Positions 17,528 through 27,216 of a DNA stretch of 49,038 nt are shown here, one piece after another. The translations under genes and the position numbers were made by a program. The first letter of the stretch is position 1. Each line of letters opens with the position of its first letter. This DNA is from Chitinophagaceae bacterium (GTDB lineage Bacteria > Bacteroidota > Bacteroidia > Chitinophagales > Chitinophagaceae), in assembly GCA_020437365.1 (NCBI GenBank), contig JAGQWM010000003.1, positions 1-49,038 of the forward strand, given 5' to 3'. The notes beneath the pieces were generated by a model. It was given only the letters and a program-made list of their open reading frames with translations, did no database searches and had not been told where the DNA came from.

Positions 17528-18331
17528 TTATAATTCAAGAATTCTTTCTTCGTTTTTAATCTTCGTCAGGTCGTTTTTTTGTAAAATCTCTTTGGCAAGA
17601 TTCAGGTAATTCATTGAGCCTTTGCTATTAGCATCATATAAAATGACGGGTTTGCCGGAACTGGGAGCTTCAGACAATTTTGAATTGCGATGAATGATAG
17701 TACGGAATACCAAATCATCGAAATGATGCCTGACCTCACTCACCACCTGGTTGGAAAGGCGCAAACGGCCGTCGTACATTGTCATAAGAATACCTTCAAT
17801 GACTAAGGCAGTATTCAGCCGGTTTTGAACGATTTTAATGGTATTTAATAATTTGCCCAATCCTTCCAACGCAAAAAATTCACACTGTACCGGTACTACC
17901 ACTGCATCGGAAGCAGTTAATGCATTAACGGTAATTAAGCCCAAAGAAGGAGAGCAGTCTATAATGATAAAATCGTAATCTTTCCGAATGGGTTCGAGCA
18001 GGTTTTTCAATACCAATTCCCTGTTGGGATGATTAATCATTTCAATTTCGGCACCTACGAGGTCAATATGCGATGGAATTAAATCAAGATTGGGAATTTC
18101 GGTTTTCAGTACTACGTCTTTGGCATTGGCCTGGTTAATCATACAATCGTAGAGGCTTTGCGTAACATTGTGCAAATCAAAGCCCACGCCGGTAGTGCTA
18201 TTGGCCTGCGGGTCGCCATCTACAAGCAGTGTTTTGTATTCCAAAACCGCCAGGCTCGCAGCCAGGTTAATAGCCGTTGTTGTTTTTCCTACGCCACCTT
18301 TTTGGTTGGCTACGCCGATGATTCTTGCCAT
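17528..18331 (-). CDS. parA: Chromosome-partitioning ATPase ParA
   Basis: A 267-residue Walker-type ATPase (Soj/MinD superfamily). The N-terminus is [20 protein letters not shown] with the deviant Walker [22 protein letters not shown] (A') and [21 protein letters not shown] (Walker B) follow. [16 protein letters not shown] completes the fold. ParA binds DNA non-specifically in its ATP form and is released by ParB, providing the force for origin segregation. It is the first gene of the parA-parB-DUF5683-dapB series and is divergent from the metallophosphoesterase gene (154 bases between them). Confidence 0.96.
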   Translation of the reverse strand: MARIIGVANQKGGVGKTTTAINLAASLAVLEYKTLLVDGDPQANSTTGVGFDLHNVTQSLYDCMINQANAKDVVLKTEIPNLDLIPSHIDLVGAEIEMINHPNRELVLKNLLEPIRKDYDFIIIDCSPSLGLITVNALTASDAVVVPVQCEFFALEGLGKLLNTIKIVQNRLNTALVIEGILMTMYDGRLRLSNQVVSEVRHHFDDLVFRTIIHRNSKLSEAPSSGKPVILYDANSKGSMNYLNLAKEILQKNDLTKIKNEERILEL

Positions 18332-18467
18332 TTGCCGAATTCTTCTTTTTAATTATCAATTGAAGTGGTAAAATTGCCCCTTGCTACCAAGATAACAAAA
18401 TTAAGTTTTGCCCATAATACAACAATATTTGTCAACAAGAAAGCTTTCCAATAACATTTGACACTGC

Positions 18468-18475
18468 TAATTTTG
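18468..18475 (+). promoter_or_regulatory. Candidate -7 box of the metallophosphoesterase (TAATTTTG)
   Basis: An exact TAnnTTTG match ending 10 bases before the ATG at 18486. It would give a transcript with a leader of about six bases. Confidence 0.4.
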
Positions 18476-18485
18476 AAATTATTCT

Positions 18486-19751
18486 ATGCGTAATACTCCT
18501 TTTTGGTGGATATTGATCGGCTTTATCGTGCTGCTCGATATATATTTTTTCCAGGTATTGAAATTTCTGACATCGGCTTCTTCTGGAAGAATCCGGGTAA
18601 TAATTTTTTCTTGTTACTGGGTAGTTGCAGTTGCCGCCATTTTGCTACTGGTTTTTTTGCCTTATATACATTTTGAAAAGCAGGCACGCCTTACGAGGTC
18701 CACTATTTTTGCAATTATAATCGGCTTATTTCTCGCTAAATTACTTGCTTCGGTTTTCTTCCTCATTGATGATATTAGAAGAGGAGTACAATGGCTGGTA
18801 GAAAAAATATTTGTATCAAAAAAAGAGCAAGGTTTATCCGCAACGGGCAATACCATTTCCCGCTCCGTATTTTTAAGTTGGGCAGGAATGTTTGTGGGTG
18901 GAAGCCTGTTAGGGTCGCTCATTTATGGTTTTGGCAATAAATATAAATACCGGCTGAAAAAAATGCAGTTGCGTTTTGCGCATTTACCTTCAGCATTTTC
19001 GGGCATAAAAATCGTCCATATTTCAGATATTCATTCCGGCAGTTTTACCAATAAAAAAGCCGTGCAGAAAGGAGTGGATATGATTTTGCAGGAAAAAGCC
19101 GACCTGGTATTATTTACCGGCGATTTGGTCAATAATACAAGCGATGAAATGAAGGATTACATGGATGTATTTGCAAAAATAAATGCACCGATGGGAGTGT
19201 ACTCCACTTTAGGCAATCATGATTATGGCGATTATGTGCATTGGCCTTCGGCGGAAGCAAAAAGACAAAATCTTGAAAATTTGAAATTAGTACATGAAGC
19301 TTTGGGTTGGCGATTGCTGATGAATGAACATGTGGCATTGGAAAAAGAGGGTGAAAAAATAGCTTTGCTCGGCATCGAAAACTGGAGTGCCAAAGCCCGG
19401 TTTCCTAAATATGGTAAAATGGAAAATGCGCATGCCGGAACAGCAAAATATCCTTTTAAAATATTGATGAGTCACGACCCATCGCACTGGCGGGCAGAAG
19501 TATTGCCCCAATATCCGGATATAGATTTAACCCTTTCGGGACATACACATGGAATGCAGTTTGGCGTAGAAATTCCCGGGTTGAAATGGAGCCCTGTGCA
19601 ATATGTGTATAAAGAATGGGCCGGGTTGTACGAAAATGAAGCCAACGAAAATCGGCAAAAATTATATGTCAATCGGGGGTTTGGCTTTCTCGGTTACCCT
19701 GGCAGGGTGGGCATTTTACCGGAGATTACCGTAATTGAATTGGTAACATAA
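18486..19751 (+). CDS. Membrane-anchored metallophosphoesterase (YaeI-like)
   Basis: A 421-residue protein. The first 160 residues hold four likely membrane segments (about 7-27, 37-58, 73-95 and 126-148). The rest is a calcineurin-like phosphoesterase. The metal-binding motifs are HISDIHSG (about 178), FTGDLVNN, STLGNHDYGDY, MSHDPSHW and LSGHTHGMQFG, a complete set. Related enzymes hydrolyse UDP-diacylglucosamine or other phosphodiesters at the membrane; the substrate here is unknown. It is followed by a clear Rho-independent terminator, so it is likely a single-gene transcript. Confidence 0.9.
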   Translation: MRNTPFWWILIGFIVLLDIYFFQVLKFLTSASSGRIRVIIFSCYWVVAVAAILLLVFLPYIHFEKQARLTRSTIFAIIIGLFLAKLLASVFFLIDDIRRGVQWLVEKIFVSKKEQGLSATGNTISRSVFLSWAGMFVGGSLLGSLIYGFGNKYKYRLKKMQLRFAHLPSAFSGIKIVHISDIHSGSFTNKKAVQKGVDMILQEKADLVLFTGDLVNNTSDEMKDYMDVFAKINAPMGVYSTLGNHDYGDYVHWPSAEAKRQNLENLKLVHEALGWRLLMNEHVALEKEGEKIALLGIENWSAKARFPKYGKMENAHAGTAKYPFKILMSHDPSHWRAEVLPQYPDIDLTLSGHTHGMQFGVEIPGLKWSPVQYVYKEWAGLYENEANENRQKLYVNRGFGFLGYPGRVGILPEITVIELVT

Positions 19752-19787
19752 AGATTCAATAATTTTTGCATTTATTCGTTATTTTAA

Positions 19788-19820
19788 GAGGGAAGAATTT
19801 AAACTTCCCTTTGTTTTTAT
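19788..19820 (+). terminator. Rho-independent terminator after the metallophosphoesterase
   Basis: The stem AGGGAAG / CTTCCCT with an 8-base AT loop is followed by TTGTTTTT. It lies about 37 bases after the stop codon at 19751. Confidence 0.7.
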
Positions 19821-19868
19821 TGTCAATTATATACATTGAATGTAAACACAAAACCATTATCAAATTTG

Positions 19869-20900
19869 ATGTCCTGTTCAAGGGCATGCATCTTCCTGTT
19901 TATTAGTTTTTTAATAAATACGGCTGCTTTGGCGCAGCATGAAACCAAGGATTCAACTTTAATGGCCAATAAAGAAATGGCCGTCATTGATACTACAATA
20001 GATTACGATGCCCTGTTCCGTGATTTTTCAACTTTTTTAGATTCCATTTTATCACCACACAGTTATTTTTTGGCCAACCTTTCAGTAGGAAAAGGCTATT
20101 ACCAGTTTGAAGAAAAAGATAATGCAAGAATTGTATCATCATCGAAACTGGCTTATATACCGGCGATTGGTTATTTTCATAAATCGGGTTGGGGCATCAA
20201 TTTATCCGGTGCTATGGTCCATGATGGTGAAATGTTGAATTGGTACCAAACTGCTTTGCGGCCCTCATTTGATTATTTGAAAAATAAATCCCTGGCAACT
20301 GGTATTTCACTTACAAGATTTTTTACAAAAGATGATTTACCTTTTTACACTACTCCTTTACAGAATGAAGTAGCGGCTTATTTTATGTATCGAAAATCAT
20401 GGTTGCGTCCATCGGTAGCCGTTAGTTATGGTTGGGGCAATCGAAGCGATTACAAGAAACGACTCAACCGGATTACGGACCTCAGGCTTCGCCGGCGTGG
20501 ATATATTTTTATTAATACAGAAGAATCGATTAGCGATTTTTCAATGACAACATCTATCAGCCATAATTTTTATTGGTTGGGCGTATTTTCTTTTAAAGAT
20601 TATATTCGATTGGCACCACAAATATCTTTTGAGACAGGCACACAAAAATTTGGTTTCAACAGGAGCAAAAGTATTTTTTTGAATGGTGGAGATAATACTA
20701 CCGTTTTTACAAATCCGGAGAATATTTACCTGGATGAAACAGTGAAGTTTCAACCTTTATCGCTTACCTGCAATCTGCGTGGTGAATATACCATTGGTAA
20801 ATTTTATATACAGCCACAATTTATTTTGGATTATTATTTTCCGGCGCCAACGGACCGATTCACCACTTATTTTCAACTCAACCTGGGTGCTTTTTTATAA
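19869..20900 (+). CDS. Hypothetical outer-membrane protein, 343 residues
   Basis: The ATG at 19869 gives a good signal peptide (MSCSRACIFLFISFLINTAALAQ). A TTG at 19836 would add 11 residues ahead of it and is less likely. The mature protein alternates hydrophobic and polar residues, with many aromatic-ended segments typical of a beta-barrel (GYYQFEEKDNARIV, AVSYGWGNRSDYKKRL), and ends in a strand closing TTYFQLNLGAF. I do not recognise a named family. It is probably an outer-membrane barrel of unknown role. A weak AT-rich hairpin follows at 20906-20927. Confidence 0.7.
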   Translation: MSCSRACIFLFISFLINTAALAQHETKDSTLMANKEMAVIDTTIDYDALFRDFSTFLDSILSPHSYFLANLSVGKGYYQFEEKDNARIVSSSKLAYIPAIGYFHKSGWGINLSGAMVHDGEMLNWYQTALRPSFDYLKNKSLATGISLTRFFTKDDLPFYTTPLQNEVAAYFMYRKSWLRPSVAVSYGWGNRSDYKKRLNRITDLRLRRRGYIFINTEESISDFSMTTSISHNFYWLGVFSFKDYIRLAPQISFETGTQKFGFNRSKSIFLNGGDNTTVFTNPENIYLDETVKFQPLSLTCNLRGEYTIGKFYIQPQFILDYYFPAPTDRFTTYFQLNLGAFL

Positions 20901-21094
20901 AATGAATTTGTTAACAGATTAACAAATCTTAACAGTTTTTGGGCAATAGAAATCCCGATTTTTTGTTTTGCTATCTGACGGTTATCGTTACAATAAATTT
21001 AACAGCAGTAAACGACTCATGGCACTAAACTTGGGATTAAATGCCTGTCATTTAGTTACCCAAAAAAACAATTAATCATTTAAACGAATTCAAC

Positions 21095-21679
21095 ATGAAA
21101 ACAAAATTTCTCTTGCTTTTTACGGCCGTTTTATTATCGCAAACGATGATGGCCCAATTTCACCTTGGCATAAAAGGTGGAGCAAATATTACCAAAGTAG
21201 ATGGTAAATCTTTTAAAGACCAATTCCGCTACGGCTATCACCTGGGTGGATTTGCAGAAATCAGGATGGGCAATAAATTTGTCCTGGAACCCGAAGTATT
21301 GTTCAACCAGTATGCGACCAAATTAGACAGTAATTACAAAGCTGTATTCGATGATGTTTTTGGTGGAAAGAGTAATATAAAACTGAATTACTTATCCATT
21401 CCCATTGTGTTGAATTATAAATTGATTGGAAGTTTTCTTTCTTTACAAGCAGGCCCTCAGTTTGGAATTTTGATTGATCAAAGCCGGACGCTATTGCAAA
21501 ATGGCGGCGATGCATTTAAAAAAGGAGATTTGTCAATGTTGGCAGGCGTTTTATTTAAAATAGGCCCCATGCGCATCAATGGCCGGTATGCGATTGGTTT
21601 AAATAATATCAGTGATTTGCCTCACGAAGGTGAGTGGAAAAGCCAGGGCTTCCAGGTATCAGTTGGATTGGCCTTGTAA
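21095..21679 (+). CDS. PorT-like outer-membrane beta-barrel protein
   Basis: A 194-residue protein with a signal peptide (MKTKFLLLFTAVLLSQTMMAQ). A small barrel domain of the PorT / OMP_b-brl_2 type follows: FHLGIKGGANITKVDGKSF, GYHLGGFAEIRMGNKFVLEPEVLF, LNYLSIPIVLNYKL and LQAGPQFGILI. It ends with a strand (SQGFQVSVGLAL). Members of this family are abundant in Bacteroidota outer membranes and mostly uncharacterised. It is monocistronic: a terminator follows 25 bases after the stop. Confidence 0.85.
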   Translation: MKTKFLLLFTAVLLSQTMMAQFHLGIKGGANITKVDGKSFKDQFRYGYHLGGFAEIRMGNKFVLEPEVLFNQYATKLDSNYKAVFDDVFGGKSNIKLNYLSIPIVLNYKLIGSFLSLQAGPQFGILIDQSRTLLQNGGDAFKKGDLSMLAGVLFKIGPMRINGRYAIGLNNISDLPHEGEWKSQGFQVSVGLAL

Positions 21680-21703
21680 AATAAAGTAATAATAATTAAA
21701 AAT

Positions 21704-21731
21704 AATAGCTCCAAATTTCGGGAGCTATTTT
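21704..21731 (+). terminator. Rho-independent terminator after the PorT-like gene
   Basis: The stem AATAGCTCC / GGAGCTATT with an 8-base loop is followed by TT and an AT-rich run. Confidence 0.75.
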
Positions 21732-21839
21732 GTTTATAAATCTTACTGACAAGTTCTTTCAATCTTTCTTCAAAAAATATGGTATTCTGTCAGTTTTGCA
21801 CTGTTGGGCATAAAACTTGGCTATACTAAATTCCCGCTA

Positions 21840-21847
21840 TATTTTTG
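21840..21847 (+). promoter_or_regulatory. Candidate lon promoter (-7 box TATTTTTG)
   Basis: An exact TAnnTTTG match, with CTTG about 20 bases upstream (21816-21819) as a plausible -33 element. Transcription would start near 21852, leaving a 28-base leader before the ATG at 21880. Confidence 0.5.
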
Positions 21848-21879
21848 TCGGCTCACTAATAGACGTGCCAAATTGACTT

Positions 21880-24309
21880 ATGAAGAATAGAAACAAGGAT
21901 ATGAACTTAGAAAAATATTTATTGAAACCGGAAGAAGACCTCGATTTCTTGCCCATTATTCCCCTGAACGAAAACGACCAGGCAGATATAAATAATATTA
22001 CCGTGCCCGAAGAAATCCCTTTATTGCCCTTGCGCAATACGGTACTCTTTCCCGGTGTTGTATTGCCCATTACAGTTGGCAGAGATAAAAGTATTAATGC
22101 GGTGAACGAAGCTTATCATGGTGATAAATTGGTCGGTGTCATAGCCCAAAAAGATAGTGCGGTAGAAGACCCTTCGGTAAAAGACCTTGTCAATATTGGC
22201 ACCATCGCCAAAATTGTCAAACTAATAAAAATGCCCGACGGAGGCACTACGATTATCATCCAGGGAAAAAGCCGTTTCTCGATTGAATCCATCGCTTCGG
22301 AAGACCCATATTTCAAAGCCAAAATAAAAAAACTGGATGAAGAAGATCCACCCAAAGACGAAGACTTTAATGCTTACGTGGCCAATATCAAAGACCTGGC
22401 GGCTGATATTGTTCAGTTGTCACCCAATATTCCTGCGGAAGCCTCTATCATATTAAGAAATATAGAAAGCCCGGCATTTTTGATTCATTTCGTTTCGAGC
22501 AATTTGAATACAGAAATAAAAGATAAACAAAGACTGCTGGAGCTGAACCAGATTCGGGAAAGAGCCGATTTGTTGATGCAGTTATTGCAAAAAGAATTGC
22601 AGTTTGTAGAACTTAAAAATAAAGTAACCTCGAAAACCAGGACCGAACTGGACAAGCAGCAAAGAGATTATTTTTTGCAACAGCAATTAAAAAGCATTAA
22701 AGACGAATTGGGCGGCGATTCCAATCTGCAGGAATTAAAAGAAATGCAACATAAAGCCGACAAAAAGAAATGGCCTAAGTCGGCAAAAGAAATGTTTAAA
22801 AAAGGGATTGAAAAATTAGAGCGGATGCATCCGAATACGCCTGATTATTCAGTAGTGTATAATCACCTCGATTTTATGCTCGACCTTCCCTGGGAAGAAT
22901 ATTCAGAAGATCATTATGATTTGAAAAAAGCAAAAAAGACCCTCGATACTGACCATTACGGAATGCAAAAAATAAAAGAAAGAATTTTGGAATATATCGC
23001 TGTATTAAAATTGAAAGGCGATATGAAAAGCCCGATTCTTTGTTTCATTGGCCCTCCGGGCATTGGAAAAACTTCTCTCGGAAAAAGTATTGCCAATGCC
23101 ATTGGCAGAAAGTATGTGCGGTTGAGTCTTGGAGGTTTGCATGATGAAAGTGAAATCAGGGGACATCGTAAAACTTATATTGGCGCCATGCCCGGCCGTA
23201 TTTTACAATCCATCAGAAAAGCAAATACTTCGAATCCGGTTATGATATTAGATGAGATTGATAAAGTGGGAAGCGATTTTCGTGGCGACCCATCTTCGGC
23301 TTTGCTTGAGGTATTGGACCCCGAACAGAATCATTCTTTTTATGATAATTATTTGGAATCGGAATATGATTTGAGCAAAGTGCTCTTCATTGCTACGGCC
23401 AATAGTTATCAAAAAATTCAACCGGCTTTGCGTGACAGGTTAGAGATTATTGATTTGAATGGATACGCAGTAGAAGAGAAAAAAGAAATTGCCAAACGGC
23501 ATTTGGTTCCCAAACAAAAGAATTTACATGGGTTAAAAAGTTCTGCTTTTACAATCAGCGATAAAGTTTTGGAATACATCATTGCCAATTATACAAGAGA
23601 AAGTGGTGTTCGTGAATTGGACAGGCAGTTAGCTTCCATCATGCGCAACCAGGCAAGGCAAATGGTACAAAACGGAAAAATAAAAGCGACGTTGACGGCT
23701 GCGGATGTTACAAGGATTTTGGGCAAACCAAAATTTACCAACGAGCTTTATAAAACAGCCAATATGCCGGGCGTAGCTGTAGGGCTGGCCTGGACCTACG
23801 TTGGTGGCGATATTTTATTTATTGAAACAAGTCTGAGTGATGGAAAAGGCGAATTGAAACTGACCGGCAATTTAGGTAATGTGATGAAAGAAAGTGCCAG
23901 TACGGCATTGACCTATTTAAAATCGAATGCAAAAACTTTAGGCCTCGACCCCAAAATTTTCGACCAGAAAAACATTCACATTCATGTTCCGGAAGGAGCT
24001 GTACCCAAAGATGGCCCAAGTGCCGGCATTACCATGATGTCAGCCATAGCATCGGCATTGACAGGCAAAAGAATCAAATCTTATCTTGCTATGACCGGCG
24101 AAATTACATTACGTGGACAGGTGTTGCCGGTGGGTGGTATCAAAGAAAAAGTTTTAGCCGCTAAAAGAGCCGGCCTCAAAGAAGTCATTCTTTGCTGGCA
24201 AAATGAAAAAGAAGTACAGGACATTGATCCGAAATTCATTAAAGGCCTGCAGTTTCATTATGTCAAAACAATGAACCAGGTGTTGGATTTGGCACTGGCC
24301 AAAAAATAA
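21880..24309 (+). CDS. lon: ATP-dependent protease Lon
   Basis: An 809-residue LonA protease that degrades misfolded and regulatory proteins in the cytoplasm. The N-terminal substrate domain starts near VPEEIPLLPLRNTVLFPGVVLPI. A long coiled region (KTRTELDKQQRDYFLQQQLK) leads to the AAA+ module with Walker A GPPGIGKT (391-398) and Walker B VMILDEIDKV. The protease domain holds the Ser-Lys dyad: GPSAGIT (Ser 714) and GGIKEK (Lys about 757). The first ATG is used; a second in-frame ATG lies at 21901. It stands alone between terminators and has a candidate promoter. Length is normal for the family. Confidence 0.97.
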   Translation: MKNRNKDMNLEKYLLKPEEDLDFLPIIPLNENDQADINNITVPEEIPLLPLRNTVLFPGVVLPITVGRDKSINAVNEAYHGDKLVGVIAQKDSAVEDPSVKDLVNIGTIAKIVKLIKMPDGGTTIIIQGKSRFSIESIASEDPYFKAKIKKLDEEDPPKDEDFNAYVANIKDLAADIVQLSPNIPAEASIILRNIESPAFLIHFVSSNLNTEIKDKQRLLELNQIRERADLLMQLLQKELQFVELKNKVTSKTRTELDKQQRDYFLQQQLKSIKDELGGDSNLQELKEMQHKADKKKWPKSAKEMFKKGIEKLERMHPNTPDYSVVYNHLDFMLDLPWEEYSEDHYDLKKAKKTLDTDHYGMQKIKERILEYIAVLKLKGDMKSPILCFIGPPGIGKTSLGKSIANAIGRKYVRLSLGGLHDESEIRGHRKTYIGAMPGRILQSIRKANTSNPVMILDEIDKVGSDFRGDPSSALLEVLDPEQNHSFYDNYLESEYDLSKVLFIATANSYQKIQPALRDRLEIIDLNGYAVEEKKEIAKRHLVPKQKNLHGLKSSAFTISDKVLEYIIANYTRESGVRELDRQLASIMRNQARQMVQNGKIKATLTAADVTRILGKPKFTNELYKTANMPGVAVGLAWTYVGGDILFIETSLSDGKGELKLTGNLGNVMKESASTALTYLKSNAKTLGLDPKIFDQKNIHIHVPEGAVPKDGPSAGITMMSAIASALTGKRIKSYLAMTGEITLRGQVLPVGGIKEKVLAAKRAGLKEVILCWQNEKEVQDIDPKFIKGLQFHYVKTMNQVLDLALAKK

Positions 24310-24328
24310 TTAAATCGAAAAATAGTTA

Positions 24329-24360
24329 ATATCCTTTCACGACGTGAAGGGATATTTTTT
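24329..24360 (+). terminator. Rho-independent terminator after lon
   Basis: ATATCCTTTCAC and GTGAAGGGATAT form a 12-base stem (one G-T pair) with a 3-base loop, followed by TTTTTT. The T-run reaches the stop codon of the convergent sulfatase gene. Confidence 0.8.
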
Positions 24361-25840
24361 ATTCTCTGATGAAGATGGTCGAATCTTTTAGCATCGGCAA
24401 TTGTTGATGAAATTGCGTATTCAAAAAATTGCGTAAATGATTGACATTGGATTGTCCTTTATAAAACGCATCATATTTTCCCGAAGGAAGCAGAATGGCG
24501 TTCAGATTCATATAAATATAATGCAAAGGAACGGTTTCCCTGAATTCCCGAAAACCGTGATCACCCATAAATAAAATAATTGGTGGCGTAGGCGAAGTAG
24601 CCAGGATGTGATTGATGAGTTTTTTAAACTGCTTGTTGGCATATTTCAAATAACTGATTCGGGCATTTTTATCATAATAAAATCCATCGACTAAATATTT
24701 CAATGGAATACGATGGCCAATACTGTCATAATAAAATGGATGATGAGGCATCATCAAATGTGTATATACAAATTTTGGTTGTGCAGTTTTTTCAGAGGCA
24801 ATTTCCTCGGTTAACCGAAATATTTTTTCATTATTACGAAGGTCAACGGTTTTTGTTTTATTAATGAAATAAGATATCTTAAATGTGGTCATTAAATGAT
24901 AGCCAAGGTCTTTTAAAATCCGCTGCGTAAACATTTGACTGATGATTGGGAGTGTTCTCCTGGGTAAAAAATTAGGATGTGTAAACGAAGGATTTTTTTC
25001 AAAATCAAATATTGAATAATTATAAAACCGATATCCTTCTTTTTGTAAAAACCGGGGAAACACACTTTGTTTGATTGTATTGGAGTAAAGCAGAATGTCG
25101 TCTTTATTTGAATTGCTACCATTATTTTCTGGTAGATAGTTCAAGCTCAACATCGAAGCCATCGAAAAACCGGTAAAATTATAATTGCTAAAACTACTGT
25201 CAATAATATAAAATCCCTTGGAACGTAGGTAATTTTCAAATGGCGTGTTATCGTAATGAAACAAATCTTTTATTTCTTTTTGGCCGGCGTAGGCATCGGC
25301 AAGAATGAGGTAAATATCCGGTTTGCTACATGTGTCACATATTTGCAAATTCAAATCTTTGTTGATGGACACTTTATCCGGTGCAGGTTTGAAAGCAAGT
25401 TGTATTGAGTCTATAAGAAATAAAACAATCAATAAAGTGTTTATATAAAGAAATAGTTTTTGCAGTGATGCTTTTCTTTTTTTAATTCTGTAAAAAAGGA
25501 ATACAATCAATAGAATAGAAATTGTAAGAATGAAACTGTACTTTACAATAAAGCTACCGGCGAAATGTTTTTTTAAAACGTCCTGAACACTTCCGAAAAA
25601 AAATTGATAAAATAATAAGATAAATGCCCCCAAAAAGGCTTTATTCATTTTTTTGAATATGGGCCAAAGTAGAAAGGCGAGAATGAAGCCAATGCCGAAG
25701 TAATACAATATCAAAAGGAAACTATCTTGTAAGGGAATTAGATTATAAAACCTGACATAACCATGCCAAATAAAAAATAAAGGAAGTAGTAAAATACAAA
25801 GAAAGGCTTTGCCGAATATGGTGTTCAACTTATTTTTCAT
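24359..25840 (-). CDS. Membrane-bound sulfatase-fold hydrolase/transferase
   Basis: A 493-residue protein. Residues 1-150 contain five likely membrane segments and the rest is an extracytoplasmic alkaline-phosphatase/sulfatase-fold domain. Visible motifs are DIYLILADAYAGQ (first metal-binding Asp), SNYNFTGFSMASMLSLNYL (the expected Thr/Ser nucleophile region), YTHLMMPHHPFYYD and ILFMGDHGFRE (the Asp-His metal pair). The architecture resembles LtaS or phosphoethanolamine transferases that modify envelope glycans or lipids. The substrate is unknown. It overlaps the methyltransferase gene upstream by four bases (ATGA), so the two are translationally coupled. Confidence 0.85.
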   Translation of the reverse strand: MKNKLNTIFGKAFLCILLLPLFFIWHGYVRFYNLIPLQDSFLLILYYFGIGFILAFLLWPIFKKMNKAFLGAFILLFYQFFFGSVQDVLKKHFAGSFIVKYSFILTISILLIVFLFYRIKKRKASLQKLFLYINTLLIVLFLIDSIQLAFKPAPDKVSINKDLNLQICDTCSKPDIYLILADAYAGQKEIKDLFHYDNTPFENYLRSKGFYIIDSSFSNYNFTGFSMASMLSLNYLPENNGSNSNKDDILLYSNTIKQSVFPRFLQKEGYRFYNYSIFDFEKNPSFTHPNFLPRRTLPIISQMFTQRILKDLGYHLMTTFKISYFINKTKTVDLRNNEKIFRLTEEIASEKTAQPKFVYTHLMMPHHPFYYDSIGHRIPLKYLVDGFYYDKNARISYLKYANKQFKKLINHILATSPTPPIILFMGDHGFREFRETVPLHYIYMNLNAILLPSGKYDAFYKGQSNVNHLRNFLNTQFHQQLPMLKDSTIFIRE

Positions 25841-27216
25841 TGTTTTTCCATCAGGTATAAAGTACGGCCCGAATTAGCAATTGATTGCTTTTTTACAATC
25901 GTGAAGGTAGCTGAAAAAGCATTTTCAAAATTTTCAATTAAATAATCGGGATAAATATCGGGTTTGTTGAGTAGCATTTCCTGCACTTTTGGATCATCCT
26001 TCGGCACAAATTCTATCAACAGGTATTTTTTTGACAGTCTTGTAAAAAGAGTAGCCAATTGTATAAATGAAATATTTTTTGTAAAAACGAGGTGATGAAT
26101 AAAGGCCAATGCCAGTACCAGGTCTGTTTGTACTCGTTGAAACAAAGATTTTCTTTCTGTTAAATTAAAACCGATGGCAGGTGTCGGGTTAGAAAAATCA
26201 ATTGTCATCGGTTGAATGTTTTTTACTTTCTCCAATTTACAATAATTGTATAAAGCATTCACGCAGGTATGATCGGCATCTGCCGCAATCGTATATATTC
26301 CATTCTGTGCCGTCAGTTTTGAAAACAATCCGTCATTGGCACCAACATCCAAGGCAGTTTTAATATCAGCAAAATGATTTATCCATTCCCGAATGATGGA
26401 TTTTTTTTCCTCGATATATTGATTTCGTTGTGCAGCTTCTTCATAATAATCGCTCCAGACAGTTGTGGTAGTAGGCGATTTTAAATTTTTGATCACTGAT
26501 TCCAGGCTTGTGAGAATGTTGATCATTTTCTTCTCCGAAAAATTTACAGGTTTGTCTTTTGTATTTGTTTTTCGGCCAGCATATTTTGCTTGCAAATGAA
26601 TGTGTAAATACAAATGCAAGGATAATTTTGTGCGGCGTGGCAAAAGATTTTTTGTGACCGTCACAGGAATTCCATCCGGATAACTGAGCATTAAATTTTG
26701 CAAAGTAATTTTTTTGTAATGCATGATGAGCAAAGGCGATAAAAAACATTCGCAAAATTGGCGGTACGCTATCCAGGGTTTTGAAGCATCATATTTTTCA
26801 AATGAAAGCGTATCAATGAAAATAAGTTTTCCCCGGTACCACTGTATGTTGAAAGGTGTAGCATCTTTCAATATCATTTTTGAAGCCATTGCTTCTTTTG
26901 TAATGCGGAGAGTTAATAATGCCGCATCTTTGAGCATGTCAAAACTCCATTCATAAGGATAGGTGATAAATGGAACAGGTTCCGGTTGAAGTGTAGTGTA
27001 GCAATGGCTATCGCCTGTCAGGTTTTCATTTATGACCTTATGTGGTATCAGTAATCCTTTATCAACCAGTTTTTGGTAGCAACCGCTTTGATTAAAAAAA
27101 TCAAATTCTTCTTTAAAAATTTGATTGACTTGGCGAAAAAGGCAGCCATCTTTTTCAAAGATATAGCCCGAAGGGTCTCTGAATGAAGAAGGTTCTTTTG
27201 TAAAGCTGGGCTGCAT
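25837..27216 (-). CDS. Class I SAM-dependent methyltransferase (NoeA-like), 459 residues
   Basis: The C-terminal part holds a Rossmann methyltransferase, with motif I ALDVGANDGLFSKLTA (about 290-305) and the acidic motif IAADADHTCVNALY. The N-terminal 220 residues (DPSGYIFEKDGCLFRQVNQIF, TITKEAMASKMILKDATPFNIQW, GKLIFIDTLSFEKYDASKPW) contain a kinase-like DATPFNIQ...FIDTLSF pattern. The whole resembles long methyltransferases annotated as nodulation NoeA-type. The substrate is unknown; context suggests an envelope or polysaccharide component. Its ATG shares one base with the preceding stop (TAATG), and it overlaps the sulfatase gene by four bases. Confidence 0.78.
   Translation of the reverse strand: MQPSFTKEPSSFRDPSGYIFEKDGCLFRQVNQIFKEEFDFFNQSGCYQKLVDKGLLIPHKVINENLTGDSHCYTTLQPEPVPFITYPYEWSFDMLKDAALLTLRITKEAMASKMILKDATPFNIQWYRGKLIFIDTLSFEKYDASKPWIAYRQFCECFLSPLLIMHYKKITLQNLMLSYPDGIPVTVTKNLLPRRTKLSLHLYLHIHLQAKYAGRKTNTKDKPVNFSEKKMINILTSLESVIKNLKSPTTTTVWSDYYEEAAQRNQYIEEKKSIIREWINHFADIKTALDVGANDGLFSKLTAQNGIYTIAADADHTCVNALYNYCKLEKVKNIQPMTIDFSNPTPAIGFNLTERKSLFQRVQTDLVLALAFIHHLVFTKNISFIQLATLFTRLSKKYLLIEFVPKDDPKVQEMLLNKPDIYPDYLIENFENAFSATFTIVKKQSIANSGRTLYLMEKQ

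Noticed and set aside
16400..18485. Possible parS site near parA/parB
   Set aside because: I looked for the TGTTTCACGTGAAACA-type palindrome and for any CACGTG core and saw none in the window.
20906..20927. Perfect 9-bp hairpin ATTTGTTAA / TTAACAAAT after the 343-residue outer-membrane gene
   Set aside because: It is AT-only apart from two G-C pairs and lacks a clean T-run, so it is too weak to call a terminator.
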